From the NCBI RefSeq assembly GCF_036647415.1, contig NZ_JAVXKG010000016.1:1-64000 (forward strand): a stretch of DNA of 64,000 bases. The letters are read 5' to 3'. Position 1 is the first letter of the stretch. The number at the start of each line of letters is the position of its first letter. This stretch comes from Empedobacter sp036647415 (lineage in GTDB: Bacteria > Bacteroidota > Bacteroidia > Flavobacteriales > Weeksellaceae). Shown piece by piece: positions 7,540 to 17,014 of this stretch. The notes below the pieces were generated by a model, which had not been told where the DNA came from, made no database searches, and saw only the letters and a list, made by a program, of their open reading frames with translations. The translations under genes were made by a program, and so were the position numbers.

Positions 7540-7963
7540 AATATTTTGGATCAAAATCGACAGTCCATTCTATACCATATTTATCTCTAAACATTCCGAA
7601 ATATGAACCCCAAGGACTCTCAGCAATTTGTACTTCAATATTTCCACCTTCAGAAAGTTTATTAAAAATATTATTTGCCTCTTCTTTGCTTTCTGCGCTA
7701 ACAGCTATCTTAGATCTGTTCTCATTTTCATTTACTTTACCCATAAATTCAGGAACATCATTACCCATTAGGACATTTTTGCCAATAGGTAAAGCTATAT
7801 GCATTATTTTATCTGCTTCGTTTTCTGAAATTGGAATTTCTGGATTTGGCATATCTTTAAAACGAATAATCATTTCGAACTCACCGCCAAAAACTGATTT
7901 GTAAAAATTGAATGCCTCTTCGGTATTACCATTGAAGTTGATGTAAGGATTAATTTGAGCCAT
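7538..7963 (-). CDS. VOC-fold PhnB-like protein
   Basis: A 141-residue glyoxalase-fold protein. It opens with INPYINFNGNTEEAFNFYKSVFGG, the hallmark of the PhnB-like branch once named 3-demethylubiquinone methyltransferase-like, and ends in FGMFRDKYGIEWTVDF. Members are metal-dependent enzymes or resistance proteins of mixed function; no substrate can be given. It lies 23 bases after the FAD oxidoreductase gene on the same strand and may be cotranscribed with it. Confidence 0.8.
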   Translation of the reverse strand: MAQINPYINFNGNTEEAFNFYKSVFGGEFEMIIRFKDMPNPEIPISENEADKIMHIALPIGKNVLMGNDVPEFMGKVNENENRSKIAVSAESKEEANNIFNKLSEGGNIEVQIAESPWGSYFGMFRDKYGIEWTVDFDPKY

Positions 7964-7986
7964 AATTTTATTTTTAAGTTACATTT

Positions 7987-9450
7987 TTATTTGTAGTATT
8001 GATAAAATTTATTGTTAAATAATTCATCAGGATCATATTTTAATTTTAATTGAAAAAATACATCTGCATTCGGGTAAGATTTTCTCATTTTATCTTTATC
8101 AATATGTAAACGATATGGCAAATAATAAGTTCCTTCATTTTTTAATGCGACCTCTACAAGTTTATTTGTCAATTTTTTCATTTCTACTTCTTGTTTATCT
8201 GTCTTCTTTTGATTGAATAACAATACAAAACCAAAAACATTTTCACGCGCATAATTCAAATAACTATCATTATCTTGATGAACACCACGGATGGTTATAT
8301 TAAGCAAATCTATTTTTGAATTTTGTAAAATAGGTTTCATATCAGTAATGAATTTATTGAAATTTCTTTCAGGAATAAAATATTCTTGAAGTAAATCTGT
8401 TGAAGAAGGATCTTTATTTTCAATTAATGAAACATGATCATTTAAAAGCTCATTTCTTGAGTAAATTTCGTTTTTAGAAACCTTATTCATTCCTGTTTCT
8501 AAATCCCAACGAAGTCGTTTTCCATATTCATTATCTACACTTCCTCTAAATACTAGTCTTTGAGTTTCGGTACTTTTTTCTATTTGTAAAGTCGGAATAT
8601 TTACGTCAACTTTTTCAAAGAAATTTAATGTTGCTTCTTCTAAAAAATGTTTATCAGAAATTCTTAATCTACCAAATACAAGATTAACATTTGGATTTTC
8701 TGAAATGTACTTTTTGTAATAATTAACGTAATTTTCTGGGTTTAGACGAATGTATTTGTATTGTAATGCTTCATTTTCTACAACTTTCAACTTAATATCT
8801 AAAATGACACCAAATAAACCGTAACCACCAAGTACTAATTGAAAAAGTTCTGAATTTTCTTGTCTGCTACAATTTATAATCACACCATTTTCTTTCATTA
8901 AAGTGAAAGAAATTACACTTGAAGAAATAGGTGGTGAATCTTTTTGCCAACCATGTCCATTTACACTTATTGATCCTCCAATTGAAAAAGAACTGAACGC
9001 TTGCATTATAGCAATAGATTTTCCTTTTTTATCTAAATACAATAAAGCATCTTCCCATAAAGCACCAGAACCAATTGTCAAAATATTGTTTTTAGTATCA
9101 AGTTTCATTTCTTTGTGAGGGAGCATATTAAGAAGAATTCCATTTGGATAAATTGTATGGCCACCCATACTATGTTTTGCGCCTGCAATTGAAATTTTCA
9201 AATTATTTTCTTTTGCATACTTTAGAACATTTTTGAGTTGAATTTCAATCTCTTTTTTATTATTAGGAACTTGAATTATTGTATCAATTTTAGTCAAATT
9301 AAGTTGACTTGCATCATTTGTAAAGCCTTTTGGTATTTGATTATTAATCTCCTTTTCATTCCATTTTGTTTTTAGAATGTGAACTGTCGGAATAGATAAA
9401 TATATCATTATCATCAAAATTGTTATTATCCAAAGATTCTTTTTCTTCAT
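7987..9450 (-). CDS. Membrane-anchored FAD-binding oxidoreductase (aldonolactone oxidase-like)
   Basis: A 487-residue protein of the vanillyl-alcohol oxidase/p-cresol methylhydroxylase flavoprotein superfamily. An N-terminal hydrophobic span (about residues 5 to 24) suggests anchoring in the inner membrane with the enzyme outside. The FAD-binding domain includes ISIAGAKHSMGGH and FSIGGSISVNGHGWQ. The C-terminal half resembles D-arabinono-lactone oxidases. It oxidises an alcohol or sugar lactone; which one is not known. A 239-base gap upstream has no other gene. Confidence 0.75.
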   Translation of the reverse strand: MKKKNLWIITILMIMIYLSIPTVHILKTKWNEKEINNQIPKGFTNDASQLNLTKIDTIIQVPNNKKEIEIQLKNVLKYAKENNLKISIAGAKHSMGGHTIYPNGILLNMLPHKEMKLDTKNNILTIGSGALWEDALLYLDKKGKSIAIMQAFSSFSIGGSISVNGHGWQKDSPPISSSVISFTLMKENGVIINCSRQENSELFQLVLGGYGLFGVILDIKLKVVENEALQYKYIRLNPENYVNYYKKYISENPNVNLVFGRLRISDKHFLEEATLNFFEKVDVNIPTLQIEKSTETQRLVFRGSVDNEYGKRLRWDLETGMNKVSKNEIYSRNELLNDHVSLIENKDPSSTDLLQEYFIPERNFNKFITDMKPILQNSKIDLLNITIRGVHQDNDSYLNYARENVFGFVLLFNQKKTDKQEVEMKKLTNKLVEVALKNEGTYYLPYRLHIDKDKMRKSYPNADVFFQLKLKYDPDELFNNKFYQYYK

Positions 9451-9640
9451 TAGTATAATCTATTAAACATGTCTTAGTGAACCTTAAATTTAATTATTTT
9501 AGTTTGAATTTTAACACTTTATAAATAGTTTTCATTTTTCCACAATTAATTCCTAATTATTATCTTTTTCAAAAATTAATCAAAATATTTTTAATTTCAT
9601 TTTACTATTTAGTAGTATAATCAAATTCTCCATAAACAAA

Positions 9641-9667
9641 AAAATCCCTCTATATAAGAGGGATTTT
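9641..9667. terminator. Terminator downstream of efp
   Basis: A ten-base-pair stem, AAAATCCCTC with GAGGGATTTT, sits 23 bases after the efp stop codon. An A run on its left gives a U run for the minus-strand transcript of the lpx-efp operon. Confidence 0.8.
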
Positions 9668-9689
9668 AAAAAATATATTATAAAAAATA

Positions 9690-10253
9690 TTATTTCATTC
9701 GTTCTACATAAGAACCATCTTCTGTGTTGATTTTTACTTTATCACCTTCGTTGATAAATAAAGGAACACGAATTTCTGCTCCAGTTTCAGTTGTTGCAGG
9801 TTTTGTTGCATTGGTTGCAGTATCACCTTTAAGACCTGGTTCTGTATATGTAATTTCCAAAACTACAGTGTTTGGTAATTCTGCTGCTAAAGCTGTTTCG
9901 TCTGAAGCACGGAATATGATTTTTATTTCGTCACCAGCTTTCATAAATTGAGAATTATCAATCAAGCCTTTATTTAAATAAACTTGAGAAAAATCGTCAT
10001 TATTCATGAAATGGAAACCATTATCATCTTCGTATAAATATTGGTAGTTACGTGTTTCTACACGAACTTCTTCAATTTTATGACCTGCAGAAAATGTATT
10101 ATCTAATACTTTTCCGTTTGTCAAAGATTTTAATTTTGTACGAACAAAAGCTGGGCCTTTACCTGGTTTTACGTGTAAAAATTCGATAATTTTATAGGTA
10201 TCATTATTAAAAACGATACATAAACCTTTTCTGATATCAGAAGTTGTTGCCAT
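9690..10253 (-). CDS. efp: Translation elongation factor P
   Basis: A 187-residue protein of normal EF-P length with three beta-barrel domains. EF-P relieves ribosome stalling at polyproline stretches. The tip loop reads PGKGPAFVR with Lys32 at the functional position; no EpmA- or EarP-type modification gene is visible here. It is the last gene of the lpxD-lpxC/fabZ-lpxA-efp run, 21 bases after lpxA, and a terminator follows. The linkage to lipid A genes is common in Bacteroidota. Confidence 0.97.
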   Translation of the reverse strand: MATTSDIRKGLCIVFNNDTYKIIEFLHVKPGKGPAFVRTKLKSLTNGKVLDNTFSAGHKIEEVRVETRNYQYLYEDDNGFHFMNNDDFSQVYLNKGLIDNSQFMKAGDEIKIIFRASDETALAAELPNTVVLEITYTEPGLKGDTATNATKPATTETGAEIRVPLFINEGDKVKINTEDGSYVERMK

Positions 10254-10274
10254 TTATTTTATTTGTTATTTTGA

Positions 10275-11069
10275 TTAAACACCCGAGCTATAACCTTTCA
10301 TAATTCCACGATCACTTGTATTTATAAAATTCAAGATGATTTCACGATAATGCGAATCTGGGAATTTTTCTAAGATTTGTTCTACAGCTTGAGATACATT
10401 GTTTTTTTGTTGATATAAAATTCTGTAAATACCTTGTATTTCGTAGATTTCCTCTGAAGTAAATCCTTTTCTTCTTAATCCAATAGCATTTACACCTGCA
10501 TAAGCTACAGGATTTTTTGCTGCTTTTACATAAGGAGGAACGTCTTTACGGATTTGTGTTGCGCCTGCTATGAATGCGTGTTCACCAATTTTTGTAAATT
10601 GATGTACGGCACTATAACCACCAATAAAAGCATAATCTCCTACTTCTATATGACCAGCTAAACCTACTGCATTTACAATAACTACATTATTACCTACTAC
10701 ACAGTCGTGTGCAATATGTGCAGTTGCCATAATCAAACAATTGTCTCCGATTTTTGTATAACCTAAAGCATTTGTTCCTTTATTTACTGTTACGCACTCT
10801 CTTATCGTAGTATTATCTCCGATATAAGTTAACGTTTTTTCTCCTTCGTACTTCAAGTCTTGTGGTTCACCAGAAATAACCGTACCTGGATAAATTTTAC
10901 AATTTTTACCAATACGTGATCCTGGCATTATTGTTACATTGGGACCAATCCAAGTTCCGTCGCCAATTTCTACATCTTCATAAACAGATGCAAAAGGGCT
11001 AATTGTAACATTTTCACCTAAAATCGCAGTTGGATGAACGTATGCCATCGGATGATTCATAACTTCCAT
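10275..11069 (-). CDS. lpxA: UDP-N-acetylglucosamine acyltransferase
   Basis: A 264-residue left-handed beta-helix enzyme that adds the first 3-hydroxyacyl chain to UDP-GlcNAc in lipid A synthesis. Hexapeptide repeats run through residues 8 to 190 (for example IGPNVTIMPGSRIG and GDNCLIMATAHIAHDCVVG, the latter holding the catalytic histidine). The C-terminal helical part (RRKGFTSEEIYEIQGIYRIL) is typical. It follows lpxC-fabZ by 8 bases and precedes efp. Confidence 0.97.
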   Translation of the reverse strand: MEVMNHPMAYVHPTAILGENVTISPFASVYEDVEIGDGTWIGPNVTIMPGSRIGKNCKIYPGTVISGEPQDLKYEGEKTLTYIGDNTTIRECVTVNKGTNALGYTKIGDNCLIMATAHIAHDCVVGNNVVIVNAVGLAGHIEVGDYAFIGGYSAVHQFTKIGEHAFIAGATQIRKDVPPYVKAAKNPVAYAGVNAIGLRRKGFTSEEIYEIQGIYRILYQQKNNVSQAVEQILEKFPDSHYREIILNFINTSDRGIMKGYSSGV

Positions 11070-11077
11070 TTCTTTAA

Positions 11078-12466
11078 TTATTCTTTTGTAATAACTGCCA
11101 TCATTTCTGCTTCTACAGCAATCTGATTGTTTACATATCCTATTCCTTGCATATGTACAATCCCTCTACGAATTGGTTCGATTAACTCTAATTTAAATAC
11201 AATTGTATCTCCTGGAACAATTTTGCGTTTAAATCTTGCGTTTTCAATTTTCATGAAATATGTCGAATATTCTTGCGGATTTTCTAATTCTCCTAAAATC
11301 AAAAGACCACCTAATTGTGCCATTGCCTCTATTTGTAAAACGCCTGGCATTACAGGTTCTTTAGGGAAATGTCCAACAAAAAATGGTTCGTTCATCGTCA
11401 CATTTTTTACACCAACTAATCCTGTAGGTGATTTAGAGATTACTTTATCAATCAATAAAAATGGTGGGCGATGTGGCAACAATTTCATGATTTGATTGAT
11501 ATCGTAAACAGGTTCTACAGTTAAATCAAATTCAGGCACCTTATTACGTTGCGCTAATTTGATTTGTTTACTTAATTTTTTCGCAAAATTAGTATTTGTA
11601 TGATGTCCTGGTTTTGTTGCAATAATTTTTGCTTTCAATTTTTTACCTACCAAAGCTAAATCTCCCACCACATCTAATAATTTATGACGAGCTGCTTCGT
11701 TTGGATAATGTAAAGTTAAATGATCTAAAATTCCGTTTGGACGGATTGATACATCATCACGATTGAATGCCTTGCACAGTTTTTCTTTTGTTTCTGGTGT
11801 TATTTCTTTGTCAACGTAAACTATTGCGTTGTCCAAATCTCCACCTTTTACAAGACCTGCATCTAACAAATGTTCTAACTCATGTAAGAAACAAAATGTA
11901 CGTGCTTCAGAGATATCTTGTTTAAAGTTTTTGATTGATGATAAAGTTGCATTTTGAGTTCCCAAAACTTTTGTTCCGAAATCTACCATTGCTGTTACTT
12001 GATAATCATCTGACGGTATCGCTGTTATTTCTGATCCTGTTTCTGGATCTACATACGATATAATTTCTTTAATTCTGTAATATTCTCTTTCCTTGTCTTG
12101 CTCAATTATACCAGCACTCTCTATTGCTTCGATAAAAAACTTTGAAGAACCGTCCATAATTGGAGGTTCTGCATTATCTATTTCAATATAACAGTTATCT
12201 ATATCCATACCAACCAAAGCTGCCAAAACATGCTCTGTTGTATGTATTTTAACTCCTTTTTTTTCTAAAGTTGTTCCTCTTGCAGTACTTACCACATATT
12301 GTGCATCAGCCTCTACTTGAGGTTGCCCTTCTAAATCTGTTCTTACAAATACAAATCCGACATCTGGATCTGCAGGTTTAAATGTTAAACTAACATATTT
12401 ACCTGTATGTAAACCAACTCCTTTTAGAATAGCTTCTTTCGCTAAAGTTTTTTGTTTATCAGACAT
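11078..12466 (-). CDS. lpxC/fabZ: Fused UDP-3-O-acyl-GlcNAc deacetylase / 3-hydroxyacyl-ACP dehydratase (LpxC-FabZ)
   Basis: A 462-residue bifunctional enzyme. The LpxC part (about 1 to 310) has the zinc histidine in HTTEHVLAAL (His79), HKLLDVVGDLAL and GHHTNT. It carries out the committed lipid A deacetylation. The FabZ part (about 315 to 462) has LLPHRPPFLLIDK and GHFPKEPVMPGVLQIEAMAQ, with the catalytic His and Glu, and dehydrates hydroxyacyl-ACP. The fusion is a Bacteroidota trait and ties lipid A flux to fatty acid synthesis. It sits 6 bases from lpxD and 8 from lpxA. Confidence 0.97.
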   Translation of the reverse strand: MSDKQKTLAKEAILKGVGLHTGKYVSLTFKPADPDVGFVFVRTDLEGQPQVEADAQYVVSTARGTTLEKKGVKIHTTEHVLAALVGMDIDNCYIEIDNAEPPIMDGSSKFFIEAIESAGIIEQDKEREYYRIKEIISYVDPETGSEITAIPSDDYQVTAMVDFGTKVLGTQNATLSSIKNFKQDISEARTFCFLHELEHLLDAGLVKGGDLDNAIVYVDKEITPETKEKLCKAFNRDDVSIRPNGILDHLTLHYPNEAARHKLLDVVGDLALVGKKLKAKIIATKPGHHTNTNFAKKLSKQIKLAQRNKVPEFDLTVEPVYDINQIMKLLPHRPPFLLIDKVISKSPTGLVGVKNVTMNEPFFVGHFPKEPVMPGVLQIEAMAQLGGLLILGELENPQEYSTYFMKIENARFKRKIVPGDTIVFKLELIEPIRRGIVHMQGIGYVNNQIAVEAEMMAVITKE

Positions 12467-12472
12467 TAACTT

Positions 12473-13498
12473 TTACTTTTGTTTGTTTTCTTTTTCTAAC
12501 TTATCGATACGTTTCACAATTTCTGGAAACTTTCTAAAATGCACATACGACTTTCTAAAACTCGTTGCGTCAATTGCTGGCGAACCATACAATTGTGTAT
12601 TACTCTCTACATCTGCGTTGATACCGCTTTGGGCTTGCACTTGTACAAAGTCTCCTATTGTCAAATGTCCCACGATACCTACTTGTCCTCCTATCATACA
12701 ATTACGTCCAATTTTAGTTGAACCTGCTACTCCTGTTTGTGAAGCAATTACAGTATTCTCTCCTATTTGTACATTATGCGCTATCTGTATTTGGTTATCT
12801 AATTTTACTCCTTTTCGGATTACAGTAGATCCCATTGTTGCTCTATCTATTGTAGATCCTGCTCCTATTTCTACATCATCTTCGATTAAAACATTTCCTA
12901 TTTGAGGAATTTTTTCAAAAGAACCATCTGCAGTTGGTGCAAATCCAAAACCATCTGCTCCAATTACTACATTAGAATGAATGATGCAGTTTTTTCCTAT
13001 TTCGCACTCATTATACACTTGTGCGCCTGAATATAAAACTGTATTGTCTCCAATTTTAACGTAATCTCCAATTGTTACATTTGGATATATTTTTACATTA
13101 TTTCCTATTGAAACATTTGCTCCAATATAAGAAAAACTTCCAATATATACATTATCTCCAAGCTGTGCCGTCGAATTTATTTTTGCAAATTCTTCTATTC
13201 CAACTTTATTATTTTTGATCGTATTATAATGTTGCAATAATTGCGTAAATGCTTGGTAGGCATCTTCTACTACAATTAATGTAGATGATATAGCATCAGT
13301 AGCCACAAAATCTTTACTTACAATAACAATAGATGCTTTTGTAGTATAAATAAATTGCTCGTACTTCGGATTTGCTAAAAACGAAATCGTTCCTTCTGTT
13401 CCTTCTTCTATTTTCGACAAGGTCGAAACTTCTACATTTGCATCCCCTTTTACGGTTCCTTGCAATAATTGCGCAATCTCTGCAGCTTTAAATTTCAT
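12473..13498 (-). CDS. lpxD: UDP-3-O-acylglucosamine N-acyltransferase
   Basis: A 341-residue acyltransferase for the second acyl addition in lipid A synthesis. The N-terminal domain (about 1 to 100) is followed by a long left-handed beta-helix. IVIGADGFGFAP and QIAHNVQIGENTVIASQTG are diagnostic, the histidine in IAHN being catalytic. The start is the ATG at 13498 (MKFKAAEIAQ). An upstream in-frame TTG at 13507 falls inside the promoter-like TAGTTTTG and is unlikely. It begins the lpx-efp operon. Confidence 0.96.
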   Translation of the reverse strand: MKFKAAEIAQLLQGTVKGDANVEVSTLSKIEEGTEGTISFLANPKYEQFIYTTKASIVIVSKDFVATDAISSTLIVVEDAYQAFTQLLQHYNTIKNNKVGIEEFAKINSTAQLGDNVYIGSFSYIGANVSIGNNVKIYPNVTIGDYVKIGDNTVLYSGAQVYNECEIGKNCIIHSNVVIGADGFGFAPTADGSFEKIPQIGNVLIEDDVEIGAGSTIDRATMGSTVIRKGVKLDNQIQIAHNVQIGENTVIASQTGVAGSTKIGRNCMIGGQVGIVGHLTIGDFVQVQAQSGINADVESNTQLYGSPAIDATSFRKSYVHFRKFPEIVKRIDKLEKENKQK

Positions 13499-13504
13499 AG
13501 TTTG

Positions 13505-13512
13505 CAAAACTA
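13505..13512 (-). promoter_or_regulatory. TAnnTTTG element right before lpxD
   Basis: On the minus strand TAGTTTTG is followed by CAAACT and the lpxD ATG. This is the Bacteroidota -7 consensus. Transcription would begin within a few bases of the start codon, giving an almost leaderless mRNA. A clear -33 TTTG was not found. Confidence 0.45.
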
Positions 13513-13577
13513 ATAATTATTCTTAAATTTATAAAATGAATATTTAAGTTATTTAACTTTTTTGTCAAATTCTTTTA

Positions 13578-14795
13578 TCATTTTATACTATGGTAATGGT
13601 ATTTTGTTATTTCTTGTTGTAAAAACTGTGTTAATAAGCTTTTCTCTGAATTAGAAATTTCTTTTACTTCCCCATTTTTAAATAAAATTTTAATTGGATT
13701 TTTTGATTTATCATACGGAATTATTTTTATCGTAGTTTGTTCTACAAAATAACTTGCGTCATCAATTTTAAAAAATTCTTTGACACGTTCTTTTTCAACA
13801 AATAATTCTGCATCTGTCAATTCTTTATCCATCAAAAATGATTTTGGTAATTTACGTTCAATGATACTTCGAGATAATTTACTCAATATCAAATCATCAT
13901 GAAACTGCCATTCTTTTATCGAAGATAAAACATCACTATCATCTAATTGTGTGAAAATTTCTAATCCTTTTCGCGATAAATTTCCTTTTTCGTTGTCTTG
14001 TAAAAAATAATTGAAAGCAGAAGTTGCAAATAACTTCTCTCCTCCTTTCACCAATTCTTTTGCTCTTTTTAGTACACTAATCAAGAAATTTTCTGCCGTA
14101 AACGACTTCTTGTGCATATATACTTGCATATACATAAACATACGTGCCATCAAAAATTTTTCGACAGATGAAATTCCTTTTGATTCTATGACTAATTCAT
14201 TTTGAGAAACATTCATCATCGAAATGATACGTTCGGGATTAATATTTCCCTCTACAACTCCCGTATAAAAACTATCACGTTTCAGATAATCCATTCGATC
14301 AAGATCTAATTGACTAGATACCAATTGAGAAAGAAATTTTTTATGATATTCTCCTTTGAAAATCTGAATTGCTACTGAAAGTTTATTCTCAAAAATTTGA
14401 TTTAATTCTTGCATCAATCGAAGTGAAACTTCTTCATGATGTAAACCGTTAATTATAGAATGTTCTAGTGAATGTGAGAAAGGACCATGACCTAAATCAT
14501 GCAAAAGAATGGCAATTAAAGCGCCATTTTCTTCTTCTGGAGAGATTTCTACATTTTTTCGTTTCAAAATATTCAAGGTTTTTTGCATTAAATGCATACA
14601 ACCTAATGCGTGATGAAACCTAGAATGTCGAGCTCCGGGATAAACAAGTTCTGTTAAACCTGTTTGAGAAATACGTCGTAAACGTTGAAAATAGGGATGT
14701 TGAATAATTTGATAAATAAGTTCGTTAGGTATTGTAATAAATCCATGTACTGGATCATTGACTACCTTTAACTTATTATTGTTTAATGAATTCAA
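13578..14795 (-). CDS. HD-domain phosphohydrolase (SAMHD1/dGTPase-like)
   Basis: About 405 residues if started at TTG 14795 (reading MNSLNNNKLKVVNDPVHG); an in-frame TTG at 14816 falls in a TATCTTTG promoter element. Metal ligands of the HD fold are visible: HSRFHHALG, LLHDLGHGPFSH with the HD pair, and QLDLDRMDYLKRDS with the last Asp. This pattern matches the group that includes SAMHD1 and bacterial YdhJ-type proteins, thought to hydrolyse dNTPs or related nucleotides. It lies 79 bases upstream of lpxD on the same strand and might be in the same transcription unit, although lpxD seems to have its own promoter. Confidence 0.82.
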   Translation of the reverse strand: MNSLNNNKLKVVNDPVHGFITIPNELIYQIIQHPYFQRLRRISQTGLTELVYPGARHSRFHHALGCMHLMQKTLNILKRKNVEISPEEENGALIAILLHDLGHGPFSHSLEHSIINGLHHEEVSLRLMQELNQIFENKLSVAIQIFKGEYHKKFLSQLVSSQLDLDRMDYLKRDSFYTGVVEGNINPERIISMMNVSQNELVIESKGISSVEKFLMARMFMYMQVYMHKKSFTAENFLISVLKRAKELVKGGEKLFATSAFNYFLQDNEKGNLSRKGLEIFTQLDDSDVLSSIKEWQFHDDLILSKLSRSIIERKLPKSFLMDKELTDAELFVEKERVKEFFKIDDASYFVEQTTIKIIPYDKSKNPIKILFKNGEVKEISNSEKSLLTQFLQQEITKYHYHSIK

Positions 14796-14813
14796 ACGTA
14801 AAAAATTTATTAA

Positions 14814-14821
14814 CAAAGATA
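14814..14821 (-). promoter_or_regulatory. TAnnTTTG element upstream of the HD gene
   Basis: TATCTTTG on the minus strand overlaps the most upstream possible start, which argues that translation begins downstream. A second such element, TACGTTTG, lies at about 14793 to 14800 and makes the call uncertain. Confidence 0.35.
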
Positions 14822-14994
14822 TAAAATATAGTCAATCATTAACACGACTTTACCATAAATCATCAATTTGAGAAAAATATTTTTAATACGATTAATTTTT
14901 TGGACAGATTTATGCTATTTAACCGTTTAAATATTTAGCATTTCCAAAGTTTTAGTTTAACAAACAATTTAGATTTTAACACTTCCGTTATCTC

Positions 14995-15002
14995 TATATT
15001 TG
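14995..15002 (+). promoter_or_regulatory. TAnnTTTG element upstream of porX
   Basis: TATATTTG lies about 50 bases before the porX ATG at 15054. It overlaps an in-frame TTG at 15000, which therefore cannot be the start of translation. The rest of the 14822 to 15053 gap shows no gene. Confidence 0.45.
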
Positions 15003-15053
15003 GAAATAGTAAGAAAAATAAGAAAACAATTACAACAACATAAAAATACAGAT

Positions 15054-16607
15054 ATGGCTATAAAAATTTTATGGATAGACGATGAAATCGATTTATTGAA
15101 ACCACACCAACTTTTTTTAGAGAAAAAAGGCTATGAAACAACAATGATTAATAATGCAACTGATGCCTTAGATGAAATTGAGAAAGAAAATTTTTCTGCT
15201 GTATTAATTGACGAAAATATGCCAGGTCTTAGCGGTTTGGAAGCTTTACCAAAAATTAAAGAATTACGCCCAAATCTTCCTGTAATTATGGTTACAAAAA
15301 GTGAAGAAGAGCATATTATGGAAGATGCAATTGGCTCTCATATTGCAGATTACTTGATTAAACCCGTTAATCCAAATCAAATATTATTGAGTTTGAAAAA
15401 GATTTTGGATTCTTCTAAACTTATCTCAGAAAAAACGGTGATTAATTACCAACAAGAATTCAGAAATATCACAATGGATATGATGAATGCGCGTGATTAT
15501 GAAGATTGGCAAGAAATTTATAAAAAATTAGTTTTCTGGGAATTAGAATTAGAAAATATTGAAGACAAAGCACTTTCTGAGATCATAGAAAATCAGAAAA
15601 GTGAAGCAAATGCGGCTTTTTTCAAATTTATAGAGCGCAATTATGAAGATTGGTTACATGATGAGGATGACAGACCAATATTGTCGCACACGGTTTTCAA
15701 AGAATTAGTGAAACCATTGTTATCTAAAGACGAAAAAGTTTTGTTGATTTTGGTTGATAATTTACGCTACGATCAATGGAAAGTTATTGAACCAATTTTT
15801 AATCGTTATTATAATTCGGAACAAGAAAATTTATATTACAGCATTTTACCAACTGCTACACAATACGCTCGTAATGCGTTTTTCTCTGGTTTGATGCCAT
15901 TAGAAATTGAAAAAAAGTATCCCCAATATTGGTTAAATGATACTGATGAAGGAAACAAAAATATGTACGAAAAAGATTTATTGGGTGAGCAACTAAAACA
16001 GCTTGGTTTAGGAAATTTATCGTACAATTATTTCAAAATATTAAATTCAGATTTCGAGAAAAAAATCGCGGATGATTTTAATAATTATAAAAATAATGAC
16101 CTTAATGTAATCGTTTATAATTTTATCGACATCTTATCTCACGCCAAAACGGACAATAAAATTGTTGCAGAAATGATTCGAGATGATAAAACTTATCGAT
16201 CAATCACAAAACACTGGTTTGAAAATTCATACTTGATGGAAATTGTAAAAAAAGCAGCACATGAAAAAATGAAAATTGTTGTAACTACCGATCACGGAAC
16301 AATTTACGTAAAAGAACCAACTAAAGTTATTGGTGATAAAGAAGCAAGCACAAATTTGCGTTACAAATTAGGAAAACAATTGCAATACGATCCGAAAGAT
16401 GTTTTGGCGATAGATCAGCCAGAAAGATTCTTTTTACCTAAGGTAAATGTTACGTCAAAGTATATCTTTGCAAAAGAAAATTTATTTTTAACGTATCCAA
16501 AAAATTACAATCATTTTGTTAATTATTATAAAAATACCTATCAACATGGTGGTATCTCATTAGAAGAAATAATAATACCAATGGTTGTTTTAACACCAAA
16601 AAATTAA
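15054..16607 (+). CDS. porX: T9SS response regulator PorX (REC-PglZ)
   Basis: A 517-residue two-domain protein. The receiver domain (1 to about 120) has the acidic pair in WIDDE and the phospho-acceptor Asp53 in LIDENMPG. The C-terminal half is a PglZ/alkaline-phosphatase-like domain with LILVDNLRYDQW, LPTATQYARNAFFSG and TTDHGTIYV metal-binding segments. PorX is the response regulator linked to the type IX secretion system and gliding in Bacteroidota, and a zinc-dependent nucleotide phosphodiesterase activity has been reported for it. The start is ATG 15054 (MAIKILWIDDE). The partner kinase PorY is not nearby. The stop codon overlaps the tsaE start. Confidence 0.93.
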   Translation: MAIKILWIDDEIDLLKPHQLFLEKKGYETTMINNATDALDEIEKENFSAVLIDENMPGLSGLEALPKIKELRPNLPVIMVTKSEEEHIMEDAIGSHIADYLIKPVNPNQILLSLKKILDSSKLISEKTVINYQQEFRNITMDMMNARDYEDWQEIYKKLVFWELELENIEDKALSEIIENQKSEANAAFFKFIERNYEDWLHDEDDRPILSHTVFKELVKPLLSKDEKVLLILVDNLRYDQWKVIEPIFNRYYNSEQENLYYSILPTATQYARNAFFSGLMPLEIEKKYPQYWLNDTDEGNKNMYEKDLLGEQLKQLGLGNLSYNYFKILNSDFEKKIADDFNNYKNNDLNVIVYNFIDILSHAKTDNKIVAEMIRDDKTYRSITKHWFENSYLMEIVKKAAHEKMKIVVTTDHGTIYVKEPTKVIGDKEASTNLRYKLGKQLQYDPKDVLAIDQPERFFLPKVNVTSKYIFAKENLFLTYPKNYNHFVNYYKNTYQHGGISLEEIIIPMVVLTPKN

Positions 16608-17011
16608 TGGAATTTATAATTCATACTTTAGACGAAATACCAGAAGTTGCAAAAGAAATTTTTAGTCAACTAAAACATAAATTAATCACTTTCGAAGGAG
16701 AAATGGGAGCTGGGAAAACAACTTTTATCAAAGAATTTGTAAAAGTTTTAGGTACAAGCGATGAAGTATCTAGCCCTACTTTTTCTATTGTGAATGAATA
16801 TGATACCGATAATGGAAAGGTATATCATTTTGATTTTTACCGTCTAAACCATGAAGAAGAAGCACTGGATTTTGGAATTGAAGATTATTTATATTCAAAT
16901 CAATATTGTTTAATGGAATGGCCAAATAAAATTGCTAACTTTATACCAGACGAACATCATACTATAACAATAGAAAATATTGAAGGTAGACGTCATATAA
17001 ATTTCAATTAA
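16607..17011 (+). CDS. tsaE: tRNA N6-threonylcarbamoyladenosine synthesis ATPase TsaE
   Basis: A 134-residue P-loop protein with GEMGAGKTTF at 31 to 40, SSPTFSIVNEY, and the VYHFDFYRL and LMEWPNKI segments typical of TsaE/YjeE. With TsaB, TsaD and TsaC it makes the t6A37 modification of tRNAs read by ANN codons. It overlaps porX by one base (TAATG) and precedes the alanine dehydrogenase by three bases, so translational coupling is likely. A TsaC/YciO-type protein is encoded at 61171 to 61791. Confidence 0.95.
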   Translation: MEFIIHTLDEIPEVAKEIFSQLKHKLITFEGEMGAGKTTFIKEFVKVLGTSDEVSSPTFSIVNEYDTDNGKVYHFDFYRLNHEEEALDFGIEDYLYSNQYCLMEWPNKIANFIPDEHHTITIENIEGRRHINFN

Positions 17012-17014
17012 ACT

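Noticed and set aside
7686..7904. Antisense open frames over many genes, such as this one over the VOC gene and others over lpxC, lpxD and the S9 peptidase.
   Set aside because: They lie opposite well-supported genes, have low-complexity composition and no recognisable domain, so they are shadows.
5240..9450. A biosynthetic gene cluster built from decarboxylase, exporter and oxidoreductases.
   Set aside because: There is no core synthase, and the genes fall into separate transcription units interrupted by remnants and a repeat.
13499..13507. An in-frame TTG start for lpxD at 13507.
   Set aside because: It overlaps the TAGTTTTG promoter element, and the ATG at 13498 gives the normal LpxD N-terminus.
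15054..16607. A PglZ domain, as found in BREX and Pgl phage-defence systems.
   Set aside because: It is fused behind a receiver domain with an intact phospho-acceptor, the PorX layout, and no BREX genes are near.
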